DNA of 64,000 bases, taken from Paenibacillus naphthalenovorans (lineage in GTDB: Bacteria > Bacillota > Bacilli > Paenibacillales > NBRC-103111). The DNA is taken from contig NZ_FNDY01000005.1 of the NCBI RefSeq assembly GCF_900099895.1, forward strand, positions 185,916 through 249,915, read 5' to 3'. The translations under genes and the position numbers were made by a program. This document shows positions 18,093-27,585 of this stretch, one piece after another. The notes beneath the pieces were generated by a model. That model was not told the origin of the DNA and ran no database searches. It was given only the letters and a program-made list of their open reading frames with translations. Numbering within the stretch: the first letter of the stretch is position 1; each line of letters starts with the position of its first letter.

Positions 18093-19949
18093 TCACAATT
18101 CTTCAAGCTCCAGGTTCATATCCAATTCTCCTAATGCAATCATCGATTGAAGCGCTAAATAGATTTGATACGTAACGGCCGGCCGGTTGATGTCGCACTC
18201 CAGAATCTCGTTCAACCGTTGAAGGCGATATCTCAATCCGCTGATAGAAATATTCATCTTGCGGGACGTCTTGTGGACGTTGCAGCCGTTGCTGACGTAA
18301 TGGTACAGTGTCTTCGTCAGTTCCATGTCCTTATGCCGATCTTCCCGGATCAGCTTGCCCAGTCTTTTGTCGACGAATTTCTCGATCAAATTCACGTTGC
18401 TGGCCTGGAACAAGACCCCCTCGATGCCCAGGCTGTCGTAATGAACGACGCACGATTTCGGGTTCGTAATTTTCAGCGCGGCCAAGCTTTCTTCAAAAAG
18501 CTGCCCGATTTCTTCCAGCCGTTCCGAGGAGGAGCTTACGCCCGCCTTAAAGTCCAAATGAGGATACTTTTGCTGCAAACACTCCACGATTTTTTTGCTT
18601 ACATCGCGTTTCGTATACCCTCGTTCCGTTAAGGCCGTTTCCGAGAACAGCAGCGCTGTCTTCCCGGACTTATCTGCTATGAGGTTGTTGATTTGGCGGT
18701 CTCTGCAGAAGTTGTATAAGCTGTTTACAAGCTCGTCGTTGAAATCAAGGGGATATCTTGAGGACAGCTTTTTCGATTTCTCGTGCAGCGTCACCATAAA
18801 AAACGGAGGCCGCACATCAAATTCGAAATATTGCGCCCGGCGCATGAATTCTTCCCGGCAGAGATGACCGGAGATCATCTCATCCAGAAAACTGCCCTTC
18901 ATCCGCTGCTCCGCCATCAAGCGGGTTCGCTCATTTAACAGATACATGGAACACGTGACGGCGGCACGCTCCAGAATCATCCAATCGACTTCCTGGGGCA
19001 GTCCGTTGTCGTAAAGAAAATAGCAATACCCCACAATATTCCGCTGCAAAAAAATAGGCGTCACCAGGTAACACGTATTCTTCACCGACAAACATTCCGT
19101 CCGCGTAATACCCGACAAGCCTTTGATTTGACGCTCCGCTAACTCATGCTGTTCAATCCCGGACATCGCCAATACCGTTTGATGCTTATCCTCGATCAGC
19201 ACGGGAATGCCCGTCGTTTGAAACAGCACCTTGGCAATCGACGACAGATCCTTCTCCCGCAGCACTTCATTCATTAATTTTTCGTGCACTTGGTACGTTC
19301 TGTTCAAATTGTCCCGTTCAATCCTCAGCTTCTCGAACATCCGGTCCAATTCGTTGATCAAGCTGTCAGGCTCATAATATTTCAACACGTCGTCCGCTTT
19401 GCCGTTCCACTCTTTCACGGTCTTGCAAATCGGGAAGCAGCAGTCGTTCCCCATGGCTTGACAGCTTTGCTCGATGACGATGACTTTCTCGCCTATAATG
19501 GTGGACAAATACCCGCTGGCATAGCCGACCAGAGTGTGGCATTGCGGATGACCGCCCTTCCCGAATTTCTCAAGATGCTCCTTGGCCTCATAGGAGTTCC
19601 GCCAGAGCGCTTCCATATGCATCGCCTTTTTCTCGAAATCGAAGTCGTTCTGCAGAATGATCACTTCTTCCAGGTTCCCGTGCAAAATGTGCATCCTGGG
19701 TCCGGCAAGCAGCGCTTCGGCCGGGTCGTCCCAAGCCAATTGCTTCATTTTCAGTGCATCGCTGACGCCGCAATGCCAGCCATATCGCATCAAAAAGCCT
19801 TTCATTCGTTCCGGACCGATCGTTTCGATCAATTCCTTGCGCAGCGTGCCGATCGCCGACGTTGGGATCGATATCATCTTCTCGTAACGGGGATCGGCAT
19901 CGAAGGACGTTTTGTAAAACTCGTTTAACTTTAAATCAGCAGACCTCAT
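18093..19949 (-). CDS. XylR_N/V4R aromatic sensor fused to PucR-type DNA-binding domain
   Basis: A 618-residue transcription regulator. Residues about 1-180 match the effector-binding half of XylR/DmpR/PoxR: an activator-of-aromatic-catabolism segment (SIPTSAIGTLRKELIETIGPERM) and a V4R zinc site (GYASGYLSTIIGEK, QSCQAMGNDCCF; Cys137, Cys163, Cys170/171). The middle (about 200-520) is a linker with GAF/PucR-like sequence. The C-terminus has a PucR-type helix-turn-helix (GCNVHKTSRKMNISISGLRYRL, split by its turn). It has no AAA+ sigma-54 domain, so it should act with sigma-A. It sits between the two operons it probably controls. The ATG follows GGTGGGGAG. Confidence 0.88.
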   Translation of the reverse strand: MRSADLKLNEFYKTSFDADPRYEKMISIPTSAIGTLRKELIETIGPERMKGFLMRYGWHCGVSDALKMKQLAWDDPAEALLAGPRMHILHGNLEEVIILQNDFDFEKKAMHMEALWRNSYEAKEHLEKFGKGGHPQCHTLVGYASGYLSTIIGEKVIVIEQSCQAMGNDCCFPICKTVKEWNGKADDVLKYYEPDSLINELDRMFEKLRIERDNLNRTYQVHEKLMNEVLREKDLSSIAKVLFQTTGIPVLIEDKHQTVLAMSGIEQHELAERQIKGLSGITRTECLSVKNTCYLVTPIFLQRNIVGYCYFLYDNGLPQEVDWMILERAAVTCSMYLLNERTRLMAEQRMKGSFLDEMISGHLCREEFMRRAQYFEFDVRPPFFMVTLHEKSKKLSSRYPLDFNDELVNSLYNFCRDRQINNLIADKSGKTALLFSETALTERGYTKRDVSKKIVECLQQKYPHLDFKAGVSSSSERLEEIGQLFEESLAALKITNPKSCVVHYDSLGIEGVLFQASNVNLIEKFVDKRLGKLIREDRHKDMELTKTLYHYVSNGCNVHKTSRKMNISISGLRYRLQRLNEILECDINRPAVTYQIYLALQSMIALGELDMNLELEEL

Positions 19950-20143
19950 AATCTCCCCACCTTACTGAAAGTTGGCAATGATGATTCTGCATGTTTACGA
20001 TGGAAAGCATTTGATGCTTTCCCATTGTAAGCGTATTCAATAATCATTGTACTACGTTTTTGATTCTCTGGCGAATTATACACCATCTCCGTTCTTGAAA
20101 ATACGCCGATTTGTGCGGGAATACCGGGGCTGCAGATGATCTT

Positions 20144-20163
20144 TCCGTACGAATCGTACGAAA
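20144..20163. promoter_or_regulatory. Candidate aromatic-regulator operator, site B
   Basis: TCCGTACGAATCGTACGAAA. This copy contains two exact CGTACGAA units at 9-base spacing and a GTACGA-A-TCGTAC palindrome. It lies 195 bases upstream of the regulator start, so it may mediate autoregulation. Confidence 0.5.
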
Positions 20164-20213
20164 CTCCATCGCACGCCGGCCAAAGCCATAGCCAGGACAA
20201 TCATTAACGAAAA

Positions 20214-20233
20214 CGGCCCTCCGATGAGGGCCG
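20214..20233 (-). terminator. Terminator of the upper aromatic operon
   Basis: CGGCCCTC-CGAT-GAGGGCCG. On the minus strand it is followed by TTTTCGTT. It lies 11 bases after the esterase stop. Confidence 0.85.
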
Positions 20234-20243
20234 CCTAATTCGC

Positions 20244-20888
20244 CTAACGCGCAATCTCCTTCTCAATCCAGGCCACGACGTCCGCTTTATTCCGGTCGGT
20301 AATTTCGTGTGCCGCGGAATACGTTACATACTGGATGCGTTCGACTTTGTCTTTGAGGTATTGATGACTCTCCGCTCCTACTGAAGGGGGAAAGATCGGA
20401 TCGCAATCGCCGTCAGAAAGAAAGACGGACAGATGACCGGCCGGCAGAATAACGTACTCCTCCTTTACGAAGGATGGAATGTACCCGTTCATTGCAATCA
20501 CGCCTTTGACTTTACTGCCGAGCGTTAGAGCCAAGGTCAAGCTCAAGATGGCTCCTTGGCTGAAGCCGATCAAATAGACTTGTCTCGGGTCGATAGGAAA
20601 GCGACGGACGGCATCGTCTATGAAGTGCTGCAGCATTTCCACGCTGCGGTCAAACAAGTCACGCTCCGGATTGCCGAAGCTCTTCAAATAATAATAGGCG
20701 TGTCCCGCCTCGTAAGGTAGATGACCGCGAATGCCGATCAAGAACAGCTCGCCTTTCAGCGGCTCAATAACGGACAGCATATCTTTCTCGGTATAACCAA
20801 TCCCGTGAAGAGCGAAAACGGCCGGATACGTCTTCCCCGATTCGATCGCTTTCGGGGGAATCACCGTGTATTCGAATGGAGCAGCCAT
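20244..20888 (-). CDS. Alpha/beta-fold esterase of the phospholipase/carboxylesterase family
   Basis: A 214-residue cytoplasmic hydrolase. FALHGIGYTEKD supplies the oxyanion region, GFSQGAIL the nucleophile elbow (Ser) and SDGDCDPIFPP the acid. The C-terminal SAAHEI carries the catalytic His. It resembles small carboxylesterases acting on aryl or acyl esters. Its position as the last gene of the oxygenase operon, 12 bases after the flavin reductase, suggests it releases a phenolic or other aromatic substrate from an ester; that is inference. The ATG follows AAAGGAGG. Confidence 0.8.
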   Translation of the reverse strand: MAAPFEYTVIPPKAIESGKTYPAVFALHGIGYTEKDMLSVIEPLKGELFLIGIRGHLPYEAGHAYYYLKSFGNPERDLFDRSVEMLQHFIDDAVRRFPIDPRQVYLIGFSQGAILSLTLALTLGSKVKGVIAMNGYIPSFVKEEYVILPAGHLSVFLSDGDCDPIFPPSVGAESHQYLKDKVERIQYVTYSAAHEITDRNKADVVAWIEKEIAR

Positions 20889-20900
20889 CTCTAACCTCCT

Positions 20901-21389
20901 TTATATTCGCAATGTTTCGTTTTCATTCATCGACGCAAGCTCGCGGTACTTGCCTTGGAAATAAATCAGGGGGGCGCCGTCGTTCAGTTCGATGCCTGTA
21001 ACCTCACCGACAAAAAACGTATGATCGCCAACGACATATTCGTTTACGACTTGGCATGTGACCCGTCCGATCGCTCCGGGAATGACCGGCATTCCGTTCA
21101 GCCATTCGAAATCGACGGAGCGCCCGTCTTTGATTTGTCCTGCAAACAACATGGAGATTTCCTGATGGTCCTCCGCCAGGAAATTGACCGCGTAATGTCC
21201 CGCGTCCTTGATTTTTTGAAGCATCTTGGCCTTCTCTCCGATCGATACGAGAACCAGCTTCGGGTTTAAAGAAACGGACAGAAATGCGTTGGCCGTCATG
21301 CCGTGCGTTTCATCCCCGACGTTCGTCGTAATAACAGTAACCCCGGTTACGAATTGGCCCATAGCGTTCCGAAACGAGCGATCATCCAT
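20901..21389 (-). CDS. NAD(P)H:flavin oxidoreductase component of a two-component monooxygenase
   Basis: A 162-residue member of the HpaC/flavin-reductase-like family that supplies reduced FMN or FAD. Motifs: GQFVTGVTVITT near the N-terminus, MTANAFLSVSLNPKLVLVSI with the flavin-binding loop, and DHTFFVGEV near the C-terminus. ATG 21389 follows AAGGAG at 9 bases; a TTG at 21407 overlaps that site. It shares an operon with the acyl-CoA-dehydrogenase-fold oxygenase at 22515, its probable partner. The catechol dioxygenase gene lies between them. Confidence 0.88.
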   Translation of the reverse strand: MDDRSFRNAMGQFVTGVTVITTNVGDETHGMTANAFLSVSLNPKLVLVSIGEKAKMLQKIKDAGHYAVNFLAEDHQEISMLFAGQIKDGRSVDFEWLNGMPVIPGAIGRVTCQVVNEYVVGDHTFFVGEVTGIELNDGAPLIYFQGKYRELASMNENETLRI

Positions 21390-21424
21390 ACCGTTCAACT
21401 CCTTCAATTAAGGTAGTCTGATGA

Positions 21425-21461
21425 CCGAAAAGCATTACCACGCAGCGGCAATGCTTTTCGG
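21425..21461. repeat. 12-bp perfect inverted repeat between dioxygenase and reductase genes
   Basis: CCGAAAAGCATT and AATGCTTTTCGG flank a 13-base loop in the 82-base gap. No T-run follows on the minus strand, so an mRNA processing or stability hairpin is more likely than a terminator. It could set a different dose for the dioxygenase and the downstream reductase. Confidence 0.6.
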
Positions 21462-21471
21462 ATCGGAAGAT

Positions 21472-22455
21472 TTATTTCGTGCTGGCCACTTCTTGTGTGT
21501 TGTCAATGACAGGCGTGCCGTACATGAAGAATTCCTGCGGAAGCTGAGAGCCGAACCAGATGATGCCCTTGGCCAAATCCTCTTCCTTCCAGGTGATCGG
21601 CTTCCAGGCCGGATCGAAAATCAAGTAACCCGGATCGCCAAACAGCTCCACGCGGTTTCCGCCCGGTTCAATTACATACAAGAAATACGCTTGGCTGATC
21701 CCGTGTTTACCCGGTCCCGCATCGATCTTTATGCCGTTCTCGATGAATACGTCGCAAATATCCGAAATGTTTTGCGGGAACCCGTACCAGTAGCATATAT
21801 GGTGCATGCGCGCTTTGCCGCCAAGCGGGTCTCCCATCATCGCAATCTCATGCACAAGCGGACTCACGCTCAGCCAGGCCGCGGCATCGTTACCGTTGTT
21901 CAGACGGATATGCTCTCGCAGATTGAAGCCAAGCTGATCCATCAAAAAATCTACGTTCGGCTTCATTTCGTGCGCCATTAAGTTTACGTGGTCGAGGCGG
22001 CGTACCGGCACGCCGCGGGTCGGACGCTTTTGCGGACGGTTAAGAAGCGGCGTCTTCAGATGCTCGGGCGCCTGCCAGTACTCTACCTCCCATAGAAGTT
22101 CCATCTTATGCCCGTCCGGCGTTATGAATTGATACGCGGCTCCGTGGCCTTCTTCGTCTTCCAACCAGCCTTTGCCAAGTCCAGTCGCCTGAATCGCTTT
22201 AACGCGGCGCTCCAGCGCCTGAGGCGAGGACGTTCTCCATGCGACGTGACCGAGTCCGGGTTCCTTCGCTTCCGTAATTTTCAGCGTATGGTGATAGAAA
22301 TCTTCATAGGCTCTCAAGTATACGGACTGGCCTTTGCGTACGGTCTCTTCCATCCCGAGAAGTTCCTTGAAAAACCACAACGTTTCATCCGGCTTCGGGC
22401 TGAAAATTTCCACATGGGCCAACTGATGGACATCAAACATAGGTTCTTTTTGCAT
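21472..22455 (-). CDS. Catechol 2,3-dioxygenase (extradiol, VOC type I)
   Basis: A 327-residue two-domain extradiol dioxygenase opening catechol to 2-hydroxymuconic semialdehyde with Fe(II). The metal triad is present: His156 (RRLDHVNL), His218/219 (RMHHICYW) and Glu270 ([13 protein letters not shown]). The active-site HGISQAYF loop (His251) is also intact. The length equals that of PheB-type catechol dioxygenases known from thermophilic bacilli, which it resembles more than proteobacterial XylE (inference from memory of the family). The ATG follows AAGGAGG. It lies 59 bases downstream of the oxygenase in the same operon. Confidence 0.93.
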   Translation of the reverse strand: MQKEPMFDVHQLAHVEIFSPKPDETLWFFKELLGMEETVRKGQSVYLRAYEDFYHHTLKITEAKEPGLGHVAWRTSSPQALERRVKAIQATGLGKGWLEDEEGHGAAYQFITPDGHKMELLWEVEYWQAPEHLKTPLLNRPQKRPTRGVPVRRLDHVNLMAHEMKPNVDFLMDQLGFNLREHIRLNNGNDAAAWLSVSPLVHEIAMMGDPLGGKARMHHICYWYGFPQNISDICDVFIENGIKIDAGPGKHGISQAYFLYVIEPGGNRVELFGDPGYLIFDPAWKPITWKEEDLAKGIIWFGSQLPQEFFMYGTPVIDNTQEVASTK

Positions 22456-22514
22456 TTGAATTGCCTCCTTGTTTTATATATAGTAAGTGTCTGCCTTCGA
22501 CAGTAAGACGCTTA

Positions 22515-23717
22515 TTACCAGACCGGGTCCCCCGGCAGGCCGAACATGGTTCGTCCGTAAGCGGCCATGGCATCCTCATACAAATGATTCGGGTGAGCCG
22601 CCAACGCAATCAGATCTCTTGTAAACAGCTCCACCGGATCGCCCTTGAAGATGGATGTTCCGCCCAAGGTGAGCATCGCCCGAAGCGTTAATTCAGAAAC
22701 GGACCTCGCGACGTAACCCCGCATGGCGAACATCCGCTCCCGTTCTTCATCGTTCATGACCGTTTTTCCTTCCACCTGACATTCTTCCAACTGACGGACG
22801 TAACTGTCCACGATTCCCTCCAGTGCGTGGTGCTGCATCTTCATCTCGGCCAGAAACCGCTGGCTGCCGGAAGACTCCTTCTCCTTCGCTCCCAACTTGA
22901 AGACGCGGACACGTTTCTCCGTGCGTTCGTAAAAGAGAGACAAAATCCGATCCAGGCCGCCCAGAGCGACAATAGGGAATCCCAGGAGAAAAAGCGGCAT
23001 AAACGGCATGCGATACACCGGATCGTTCGGATCGTATTCGCCGCCGGCCGGCGTTCCGGAGGCCATGACCCGTCCGGCAGGAAAAATGCGATGCGGCGGC
23101 ACATAAGCGCCGTCCACTAAAACTCCGTTGCTGCCCGAGGAACGAAGACCGATCGTGTCCCAATTCTCAACGATTTTGACATCCGACTTCGGAAGCGCCA
23201 GCAAGCAATATTCGGGTCCCTGTCCGTCCGGCAGTTCCATCATGGCTCCGAGCCCGATCCAACCGCTCCAGAGCACCCCGCTGCAAAAATTCCACTGCCC
23301 GTATAGGCGGAATCCTTCTCCATCCTTCTCCACGCGTCCGATGGGAGCGACAACATCGGCCAGCAGTTCTCCGCCACCCAAAATCTCGTCCCTGCCATTC
23401 GGAGGAAGATACGCGGCCCAAAGCTCATGGACGGAGTAGAAGTAAACGAGCCACCCCGCAGGCACGCTGTAACGGGACACGGTTCGAATGATCTTCGCGT
23501 ACGTCTTGAGATCGATCTGCAGCCCTCCGTACTTTTTGGGCCGCATGATCTTGTGAAACCCGGCTTCCTCGATCGCCTTCGCCACGCGTGGGGAGAAGCG
23601 GGCATTGCGATCCGCCTCAATGGCTTCCGCTTCCGCGATCTTTCCGATCGTTTCCGCGCTTGCGAGAAGCGCTTGAATTTTGGAATGCTGTTCGACCTGG
23701 ATTTTGCTAAGCGCCAT
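22515..23717 (-). CDS. Flavin-dependent aromatic monooxygenase, acyl-CoA dehydrogenase fold (HsaA/HpaH-like)
   Basis: A 400-residue group D flavoprotein monooxygenase. An N-terminal helical domain is followed by the flavin-binding middle (WNFCSGVLWSGWIGLGA) and VENWDTIGLRSSGSNGVLVD, then a C-terminal four-helix domain (LTLGGTSIFKGDPVELFTRDL). Such enzymes use reduced flavin from a separate reductase to hydroxylate phenols or substituted aromatics ortho to the OH. Partner reductase at 20901; dioxygenase at 21472. The probable role is making the catechol that is then cleaved. The substrate cannot be fixed; 4-hydroxyphenylacetate-, phenol- or steroid-phenol-type are alternatives. The ATG follows AAAGGAGG. 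A cre box overlaps the leader. Confidence 0.88.
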   Translation of the reverse strand: MALSKIQVEQHSKIQALLASAETIGKIAEAEAIEADRNARFSPRVAKAIEEAGFHKIMRPKKYGGLQIDLKTYAKIIRTVSRYSVPAGWLVYFYSVHELWAAYLPPNGRDEILGGGELLADVVAPIGRVEKDGEGFRLYGQWNFCSGVLWSGWIGLGAMMELPDGQGPEYCLLALPKSDVKIVENWDTIGLRSSGSNGVLVDGAYVPPHRIFPAGRVMASGTPAGGEYDPNDPVYRMPFMPLFLLGFPIVALGGLDRILSLFYERTEKRVRVFKLGAKEKESSGSQRFLAEMKMQHHALEGIVDSYVRQLEECQVEGKTVMNDEERERMFAMRGYVARSVSELTLRAMLTLGGTSIFKGDPVELFTRDLIALAAHPNHLYEDAMAAYGRTMFGLPGDPVW

Positions 23718-23736
23718 CTGTACATACCTCCTTTAA

Positions 23737-23750
23737 TTAAAACGCTTACA
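23737..23750. promoter_or_regulatory. Candidate CcpA cre box, aromatic upper operon
   Basis: On the minus strand TGTAAGCGTTTTAA, matching the cre consensus TGWAANCGNTNWCA except for one position. It sits just upstream of the AAAGGAGG ribosome site, a typical roadblock position for carbon catabolite repression. Confidence 0.55.
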
Positions 23751-23936
23751 ATTCGATTTCAAAAAAGTTGCGTCCCCTTCGTCTCCGCCCAAGCAGTCTC
23801 AAGTCCCCATTATTTTCACTTTACATGCCTCCTTCTTACACTCGTCTTTCTCGCTGCTATGGTATTATCATAAATAATTATTTGCCTGCGGGATGCAGAC
23901 ACATATGCTCAATAACGAGACGAAACCGAACGTAAA

Positions 23937-23956
23937 TTCATATGAATCGTATGAAA
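23937..23956. promoter_or_regulatory. Candidate aromatic-regulator operator, site C
   Basis: TTCATATGAATCGTATGAAA, the third member of the 20-bp motif family (sites A and B). It lies 220 bases upstream of the oxygenase start, consistent with an upstream activator site. Confidence 0.5.
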
Positions 23957-23962
23957 AAGAAA

Positions 23963-23995
23963 AAGCCCCTCCCCGCTTTCGCAGAAAGAAGGCTT
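23963..23995 (-). terminator. Candidate terminator after the FGGY kinase gene
   Basis: On the minus strand an AAGCC...GGGGCTT stem encloses CTTTC/GAAAG, followed by TTTTTCTTTTTC. About 70 bases after the kinase stop. Confidence 0.5.
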
Positions 23996-24066
23996 GCGCT
24001 ACGATGACGGATTGGCTTGTCCGTGCAAGGCGTGCTCGAATGCAGCCATGCCCGTACTTGCGACAA

Positions 24067-25734
24067 TCATTTCATCCTTTTCAGACGCTTTAACACGTCA
24101 TTGCCGCCCTCGCCAAAATATGTCTTCAGTGTGCTGTATTCCTTATAAAGCGCCTCGTAAATGGAAACATGCTCGGGAATCGGCTTGAACACCCCGCTTT
24201 TCGTTTTCCCCATGACCGCCGTTGCGTCCTGAATGGTTTTATATCCGCCCCTGGCCTCTCCTGCTGCTACGGAGCCCAGAATAGCCGCGCCAATGGCCGG
24301 TGTAAACGGAGAGTCGGCCACCTTGATTTCCATGTTCATCACATCGGAATAAATTTGCATTAGCAATCGGTTGCGCTGAGGTATGCCCCCGGCGGCATAA
24401 AGCTCATGGACCGGCAATTCATTGTTTCGAAATGTTTCCATGATGCTGCGTGCACCGAATGCCGTCGCTTCAAGCAGCGCCCGGTAAATTTCATGAGGTC
24501 GAGTGCGCAGCGTCATACCGAATATCGCACCTGTTAACTCAGCATCATCCAGCGGAGAACGATTGCCGTTATGCCAGTCCAGCGCAAGAATCCCGCTTTC
24601 TCCAGGCTTCAGTTCAGACGCCAGCCGCTCCATCCAATCCTGAACGGACATTTGTGCTTTTGCAGCCTCTTCGATGATTTGAACCGGAATCCCTTGTTTC
24701 ATAAACCAAGCAAATATATCGCCTACAGCCGATTGGCCCGCTTCATACCCGTAAAGACCTGGAATGATACTATCTTTAACAACACCGCTGATGCCTGGAA
24801 CACAGATTTCCTTCTCCGATAACATTAAGTGACAAGTTGAAGTACCCATGACCATAACTAATTTCCCGGGGGTGCATACTCCGGTGCCCAGAACCGCCGC
24901 GTGGGCATCAATCATCGATATGGCTACCGGAAGGTCGGGAGTTAACCCAAGTCTTGCAGCCATATGAGGCAGAAGCGTCCCCGCCTGATTTCCTAGCGGC
25001 ACTACTTCACCGCTTAATTTGGTATCGGTAATCGATTGGAGGCGAGGGTCTACTGCCGCAAAAAAATCGGGAGCCGGATACCCTTCGGCCTCATGCCAAA
25101 ACGACTTGAATCCGGCCATACAGCCGCTGCGTTTCAACTGACCAATCAGCTTGGCGACAATCCAATCTCCCGCTTCAATAAAATAAGCTGCATCCCGGTA
25201 AATCTCAGGGGCTTCATGGAGTATTTGAAGACATTTGGGCAGCATCCATTCCGAGGAGATCTTCCCCCCATATCGTTTTAACCAAGGTTCATTGCGTTCC
25301 AGAGTGATACGATTTAATAAGTCCGTTTCCTCTTGGGTACTATGATGCTTCCATAACTTAACCCAAGCGTGGGGATGATTCGAATATTCCGCTTTGAGAC
25401 AGAGCGGCTCAAAAGCAGCATCGACCGGCAGCATCGTGCATGAAGTGAAATCAATTCCTAACCCAATCACCTGCTCCGCCGATACGCCGGCCGCCTGAAG
25501 GACAGCCGGAATGGAACGGTAAAGCACCTCCAGGTAATCCTGGGGATGCTGTAAAGCCCAATCCGGGGGAACAAACGAGTTGGATTCTGCATGAGGCAAA
25601 CGTTCTGTAATCACCCCGTGAGCATACGGCGTTACATGGCTTGCAAGCACTTCGCCATTCGACACATCCACAAGAACCGCACGACCGGACTCCGTGCCAA
25701 AATCAATTCCCAGCGAACATGTTGGAGTATTCAT
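24067..25734 (-). CDS. FGGY-family carbohydrate kinase (ribulokinase-like)
   Basis: A 555-residue sugar kinase, close in length to Bacillus AraB (about 560). The N-terminal phosphate loop [15 protein letters not shown] is followed by [15 protein letters not shown]. The FGGY signatures include [12 protein letters not shown] and [11 protein letters not shown]; the C-terminal half has [22 protein letters not shown] and [18 protein letters not shown]. It probably phosphorylates a ketopentose (ribulose or xylulose) or a pentitol made or imported by the neighbouring genes. It lies 17 bases after the permease gene, so it is the last gene of the minus-strand operon. The ATG follows GGAGG. Confidence 0.88.
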   Translation of the reverse strand: MNTPTCSLGIDFGTESGRAVLVDVSNGEVLASHVTPYAHGVITERLPHAESNSFVPPDWALQHPQDYLEVLYRSIPAVLQAAGVSAEQVIGLGIDFTSCTMLPVDAAFEPLCLKAEYSNHPHAWVKLWKHHSTQEETDLLNRITLERNEPWLKRYGGKISSEWMLPKCLQILHEAPEIYRDAAYFIEAGDWIVAKLIGQLKRSGCMAGFKSFWHEAEGYPAPDFFAAVDPRLQSITDTKLSGEVVPLGNQAGTLLPHMAARLGLTPDLPVAISMIDAHAAVLGTGVCTPGKLVMVMGTSTCHLMLSEKEICVPGISGVVKDSIIPGLYGYEAGQSAVGDIFAWFMKQGIPVQIIEEAAKAQMSVQDWMERLASELKPGESGILALDWHNGNRSPLDDAELTGAIFGMTLRTRPHEIYRALLEATAFGARSIMETFRNNELPVHELYAAGGIPQRNRLLMQIYSDVMNMEIKVADSPFTPAIGAAILGSVAAGEARGGYKTIQDATAVMGKTKSGVFKPIPEHVSIYEALYKEYSTLKTYFGEGGNDVLKRLKRMK

Positions 25735-25751
25735 GACAATAGCCTCCGTAA

Positions 25752-26570
25752 TTATTTTTCAACACCGCCAAATGTCAGTCCAGAAACAATATGACGTTGG
25801 CTAAAGAATGTAAACAAGACGATAGGAATCGTTTGTAAAACAGATAATGCCGCCATCAACTCCCATTTAATATCGAGTTGACTCGTATAGGAGGTCAATG
25901 CGACCGGCAATGTTTTGGCCGCATCCTGCGTCATGATAAGCCCGAACAACAAGTCGTTCCAAGTCCAAATAAAAGAGAAGATCACCACTACAGCAATGCC
26001 GGAGCGAATTAATGGCAGTACGATGAACAGCAGCGTCTGCATCAGATTGCACCCGTCAATCAATGCAGCCTCTTCAATTTCTTTTGGCATTTTCTTAATG
26101 AAAGAGACCAGCATCCAAACGGCAAAAGGCAAGTTGAATGCCGTATAAAGCAAAACCAGCCCCATGCGCGTATCAAAAAGCTCAACTTTTTGAAAAATAA
26201 TAAATAGTGGAATAATAACGGCAATCGGGGGCATCATTTTCGTGCTCAAGATCCATAATTCGATATGTTTCGAGCCGCGAAGAGTATATCGCGCTAACGC
26301 ATAAGCCGCAGGTATGCCAAGCAGCAGGGCAATCACGGTTGAAAATACACCGGCGGTAAAGGAATTAATAAAGTACGGCCACGTTTCGGAAAGAACGACG
26401 GCAAAGTTATTAAAATTTAATGATTTTGGCAAAATAGACGGAGGCATAGTAAACATTTCAGCTCTTGATTTGAACGCGGCAAGCAGAAGCCAAATCAACG
26501 GAAGTATATAAACAGCAGTTACCAAATAGACCGATACGCCGGCAGCATTTCTAACTAAGTTACGGTTCAT
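25752..26570 (-). CDS. ABC sugar transporter permease, MalG type
   Basis: A 272-residue inner permease with six membrane segments. The EAA loop [22 protein letters not shown] is at about two-thirds of the length and docks the shared ATPase. ATG 26570 overlaps the upstream TGA as ATGA, indicating coupling to the MalF-type permease. No ATPase gene is present; carbohydrate ABC importers of bacilli often share an MsmX-like ATPase encoded elsewhere. Confidence 0.93.
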   Translation of the reverse strand: MNRNLVRNAAGVSVYLVTAVYILPLIWLLLAAFKSRAEMFTMPPSILPKSLNFNNFAVVLSETWPYFINSFTAGVFSTVIALLLGIPAAYALARYTLRGSKHIELWILSTKMMPPIAVIIPLFIIFQKVELFDTRMGLVLLYTAFNLPFAVWMLVSFIKKMPKEIEEAALIDGCNLMQTLLFIVLPLIRSGIAVVVIFSFIWTWNDLLFGLIMTQDAAKTLPVALTSYTSQLDIKWELMAALSVLQTIPIVLFTFFSQRHIVSGLTFGGVEK

Positions 26571-27496
26571 ACCACATCTCTCTTCCATAAGTATTTAAAC
26601 AGCATCTGAACAATCACAGTACTTATTATCAAAATGATTATGGCAACAGCGGCTCCGCTCCCCGTCTGGTAGTACAAGAAGGATTGCCGGTACGCCATCA
26701 AGCTCATCAATTCTGTAGCGGTTCCAGGGCCACCGTTAGTAGTTACATAGACTACATCAAACATTTTCAAGCTTTCCATCACCCTGATAAAAATACCAAG
26801 AACGACAACATGCCATATAAATGGAGCTTCAATATTTTTCAGCCTGGACCAAAAACCGGCGCCTTCTATTTGAGCTACTTCCGTTAAATCTTTCGGTATG
26901 CTGTTTAATCCGGCAATAATTAGAAGCATCATAAAAGGCGCCCATTGCCATACATTGATACCCAAAATGGAATACAGGGCAACTTTTGGGTCGCCAAACC
27001 ACGCCAGAGTCGGCAAATGGAGCAAGTCCAATATATAGTTCATCACTCCAAGGGTAGGATTCAAAATGTACGACCAAAGTAAACCTATAATTAAAGGCGT
27101 CACCATAATCGGAATCATAAACAATGTCCTAAGAATACCGGTTCCCTTTACTCCATCGGCAGCCGTAAAGAGCTTGGCAATGAAATAACCTATAATGAGT
27201 TCAATGGCAATCGTCGAAACGGTAAGCAGCAACGTATTTCCAACGGCGGTATAAAAGGTCTTATCTTTTAACAACACCGTGTAATTCGTGAATCCAATAA
27301 ACTTTGCAGCGTTGATTCTGGTCAGATTCAAATTGCTAAAACTGACGTAAAGCGCATAAACCAACGGATACACATTCCAGACCAGCAAATAAATCAGTGC
27401 CGGCAACAGCATGATCCAGCCAGTCAAATGGGATCGCCCCAGTTCTTTCTTTTTGGCTAGCAACTTAATGTCTCCCTCCATATATTTCGCCTGCAT
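26567..27496 (-). CDS. ABC sugar transporter permease, MalF type
   Basis: A 309-residue permease with six predicted membrane segments (for example GWIMLLPALIYLLVWNVYP) and an EAA-type loop EVAQIEGAGFWSRLKNIEAP. First gene of the minus-strand operon. ATG 27496 follows AGGAGTG; the ATG at 27526 lies upstream of that site. It works with the MalG-type permease downstream and the binding lipoprotein encoded divergently at 30054. A cre box lies 90 bases upstream. Confidence 0.93.
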   Translation of the reverse strand: MQAKYMEGDIKLLAKKKELGRSHLTGWIMLLPALIYLLVWNVYPLVYALYVSFSNLNLTRINAAKFIGFTNYTVLLKDKTFYTAVGNTLLLTVSTIAIELIIGYFIAKLFTAADGVKGTGILRTLFMIPIMVTPLIIGLLWSYILNPTLGVMNYILDLLHLPTLAWFGDPKVALYSILGINVWQWAPFMMLLIIAGLNSIPKDLTEVAQIEGAGFWSRLKNIEAPFIWHVVVLGIFIRVMESLKMFDVVYVTTNGGPGTATELMSLMAYRQSFLYYQTGSGAAVAIIILIISTVIVQMLFKYLWKRDVV

Positions 27497-27585
27497 ATGA
27501 CCACTCCTAACATGTTGTTTATTCACGCAAAGTCATTCACGTAAAAATGAACATTTTCGCGCATACCCAATTCATCATTCCTAGT

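Noticed and set aside
19946..20200. 84-codon minus-strand frame upstream of the regulator
   Set aside because: It overlaps the regulator start and operator B, has no ribosome site and no recognised sequence.
23751..23900. Sigma-54 (-24/-12) promoter for the XylR-like regulator
   Set aside because: No TGGC-N8-TTGC type pair was found here or upstream of 17894, and the regulator lacks the AAA+ domain.
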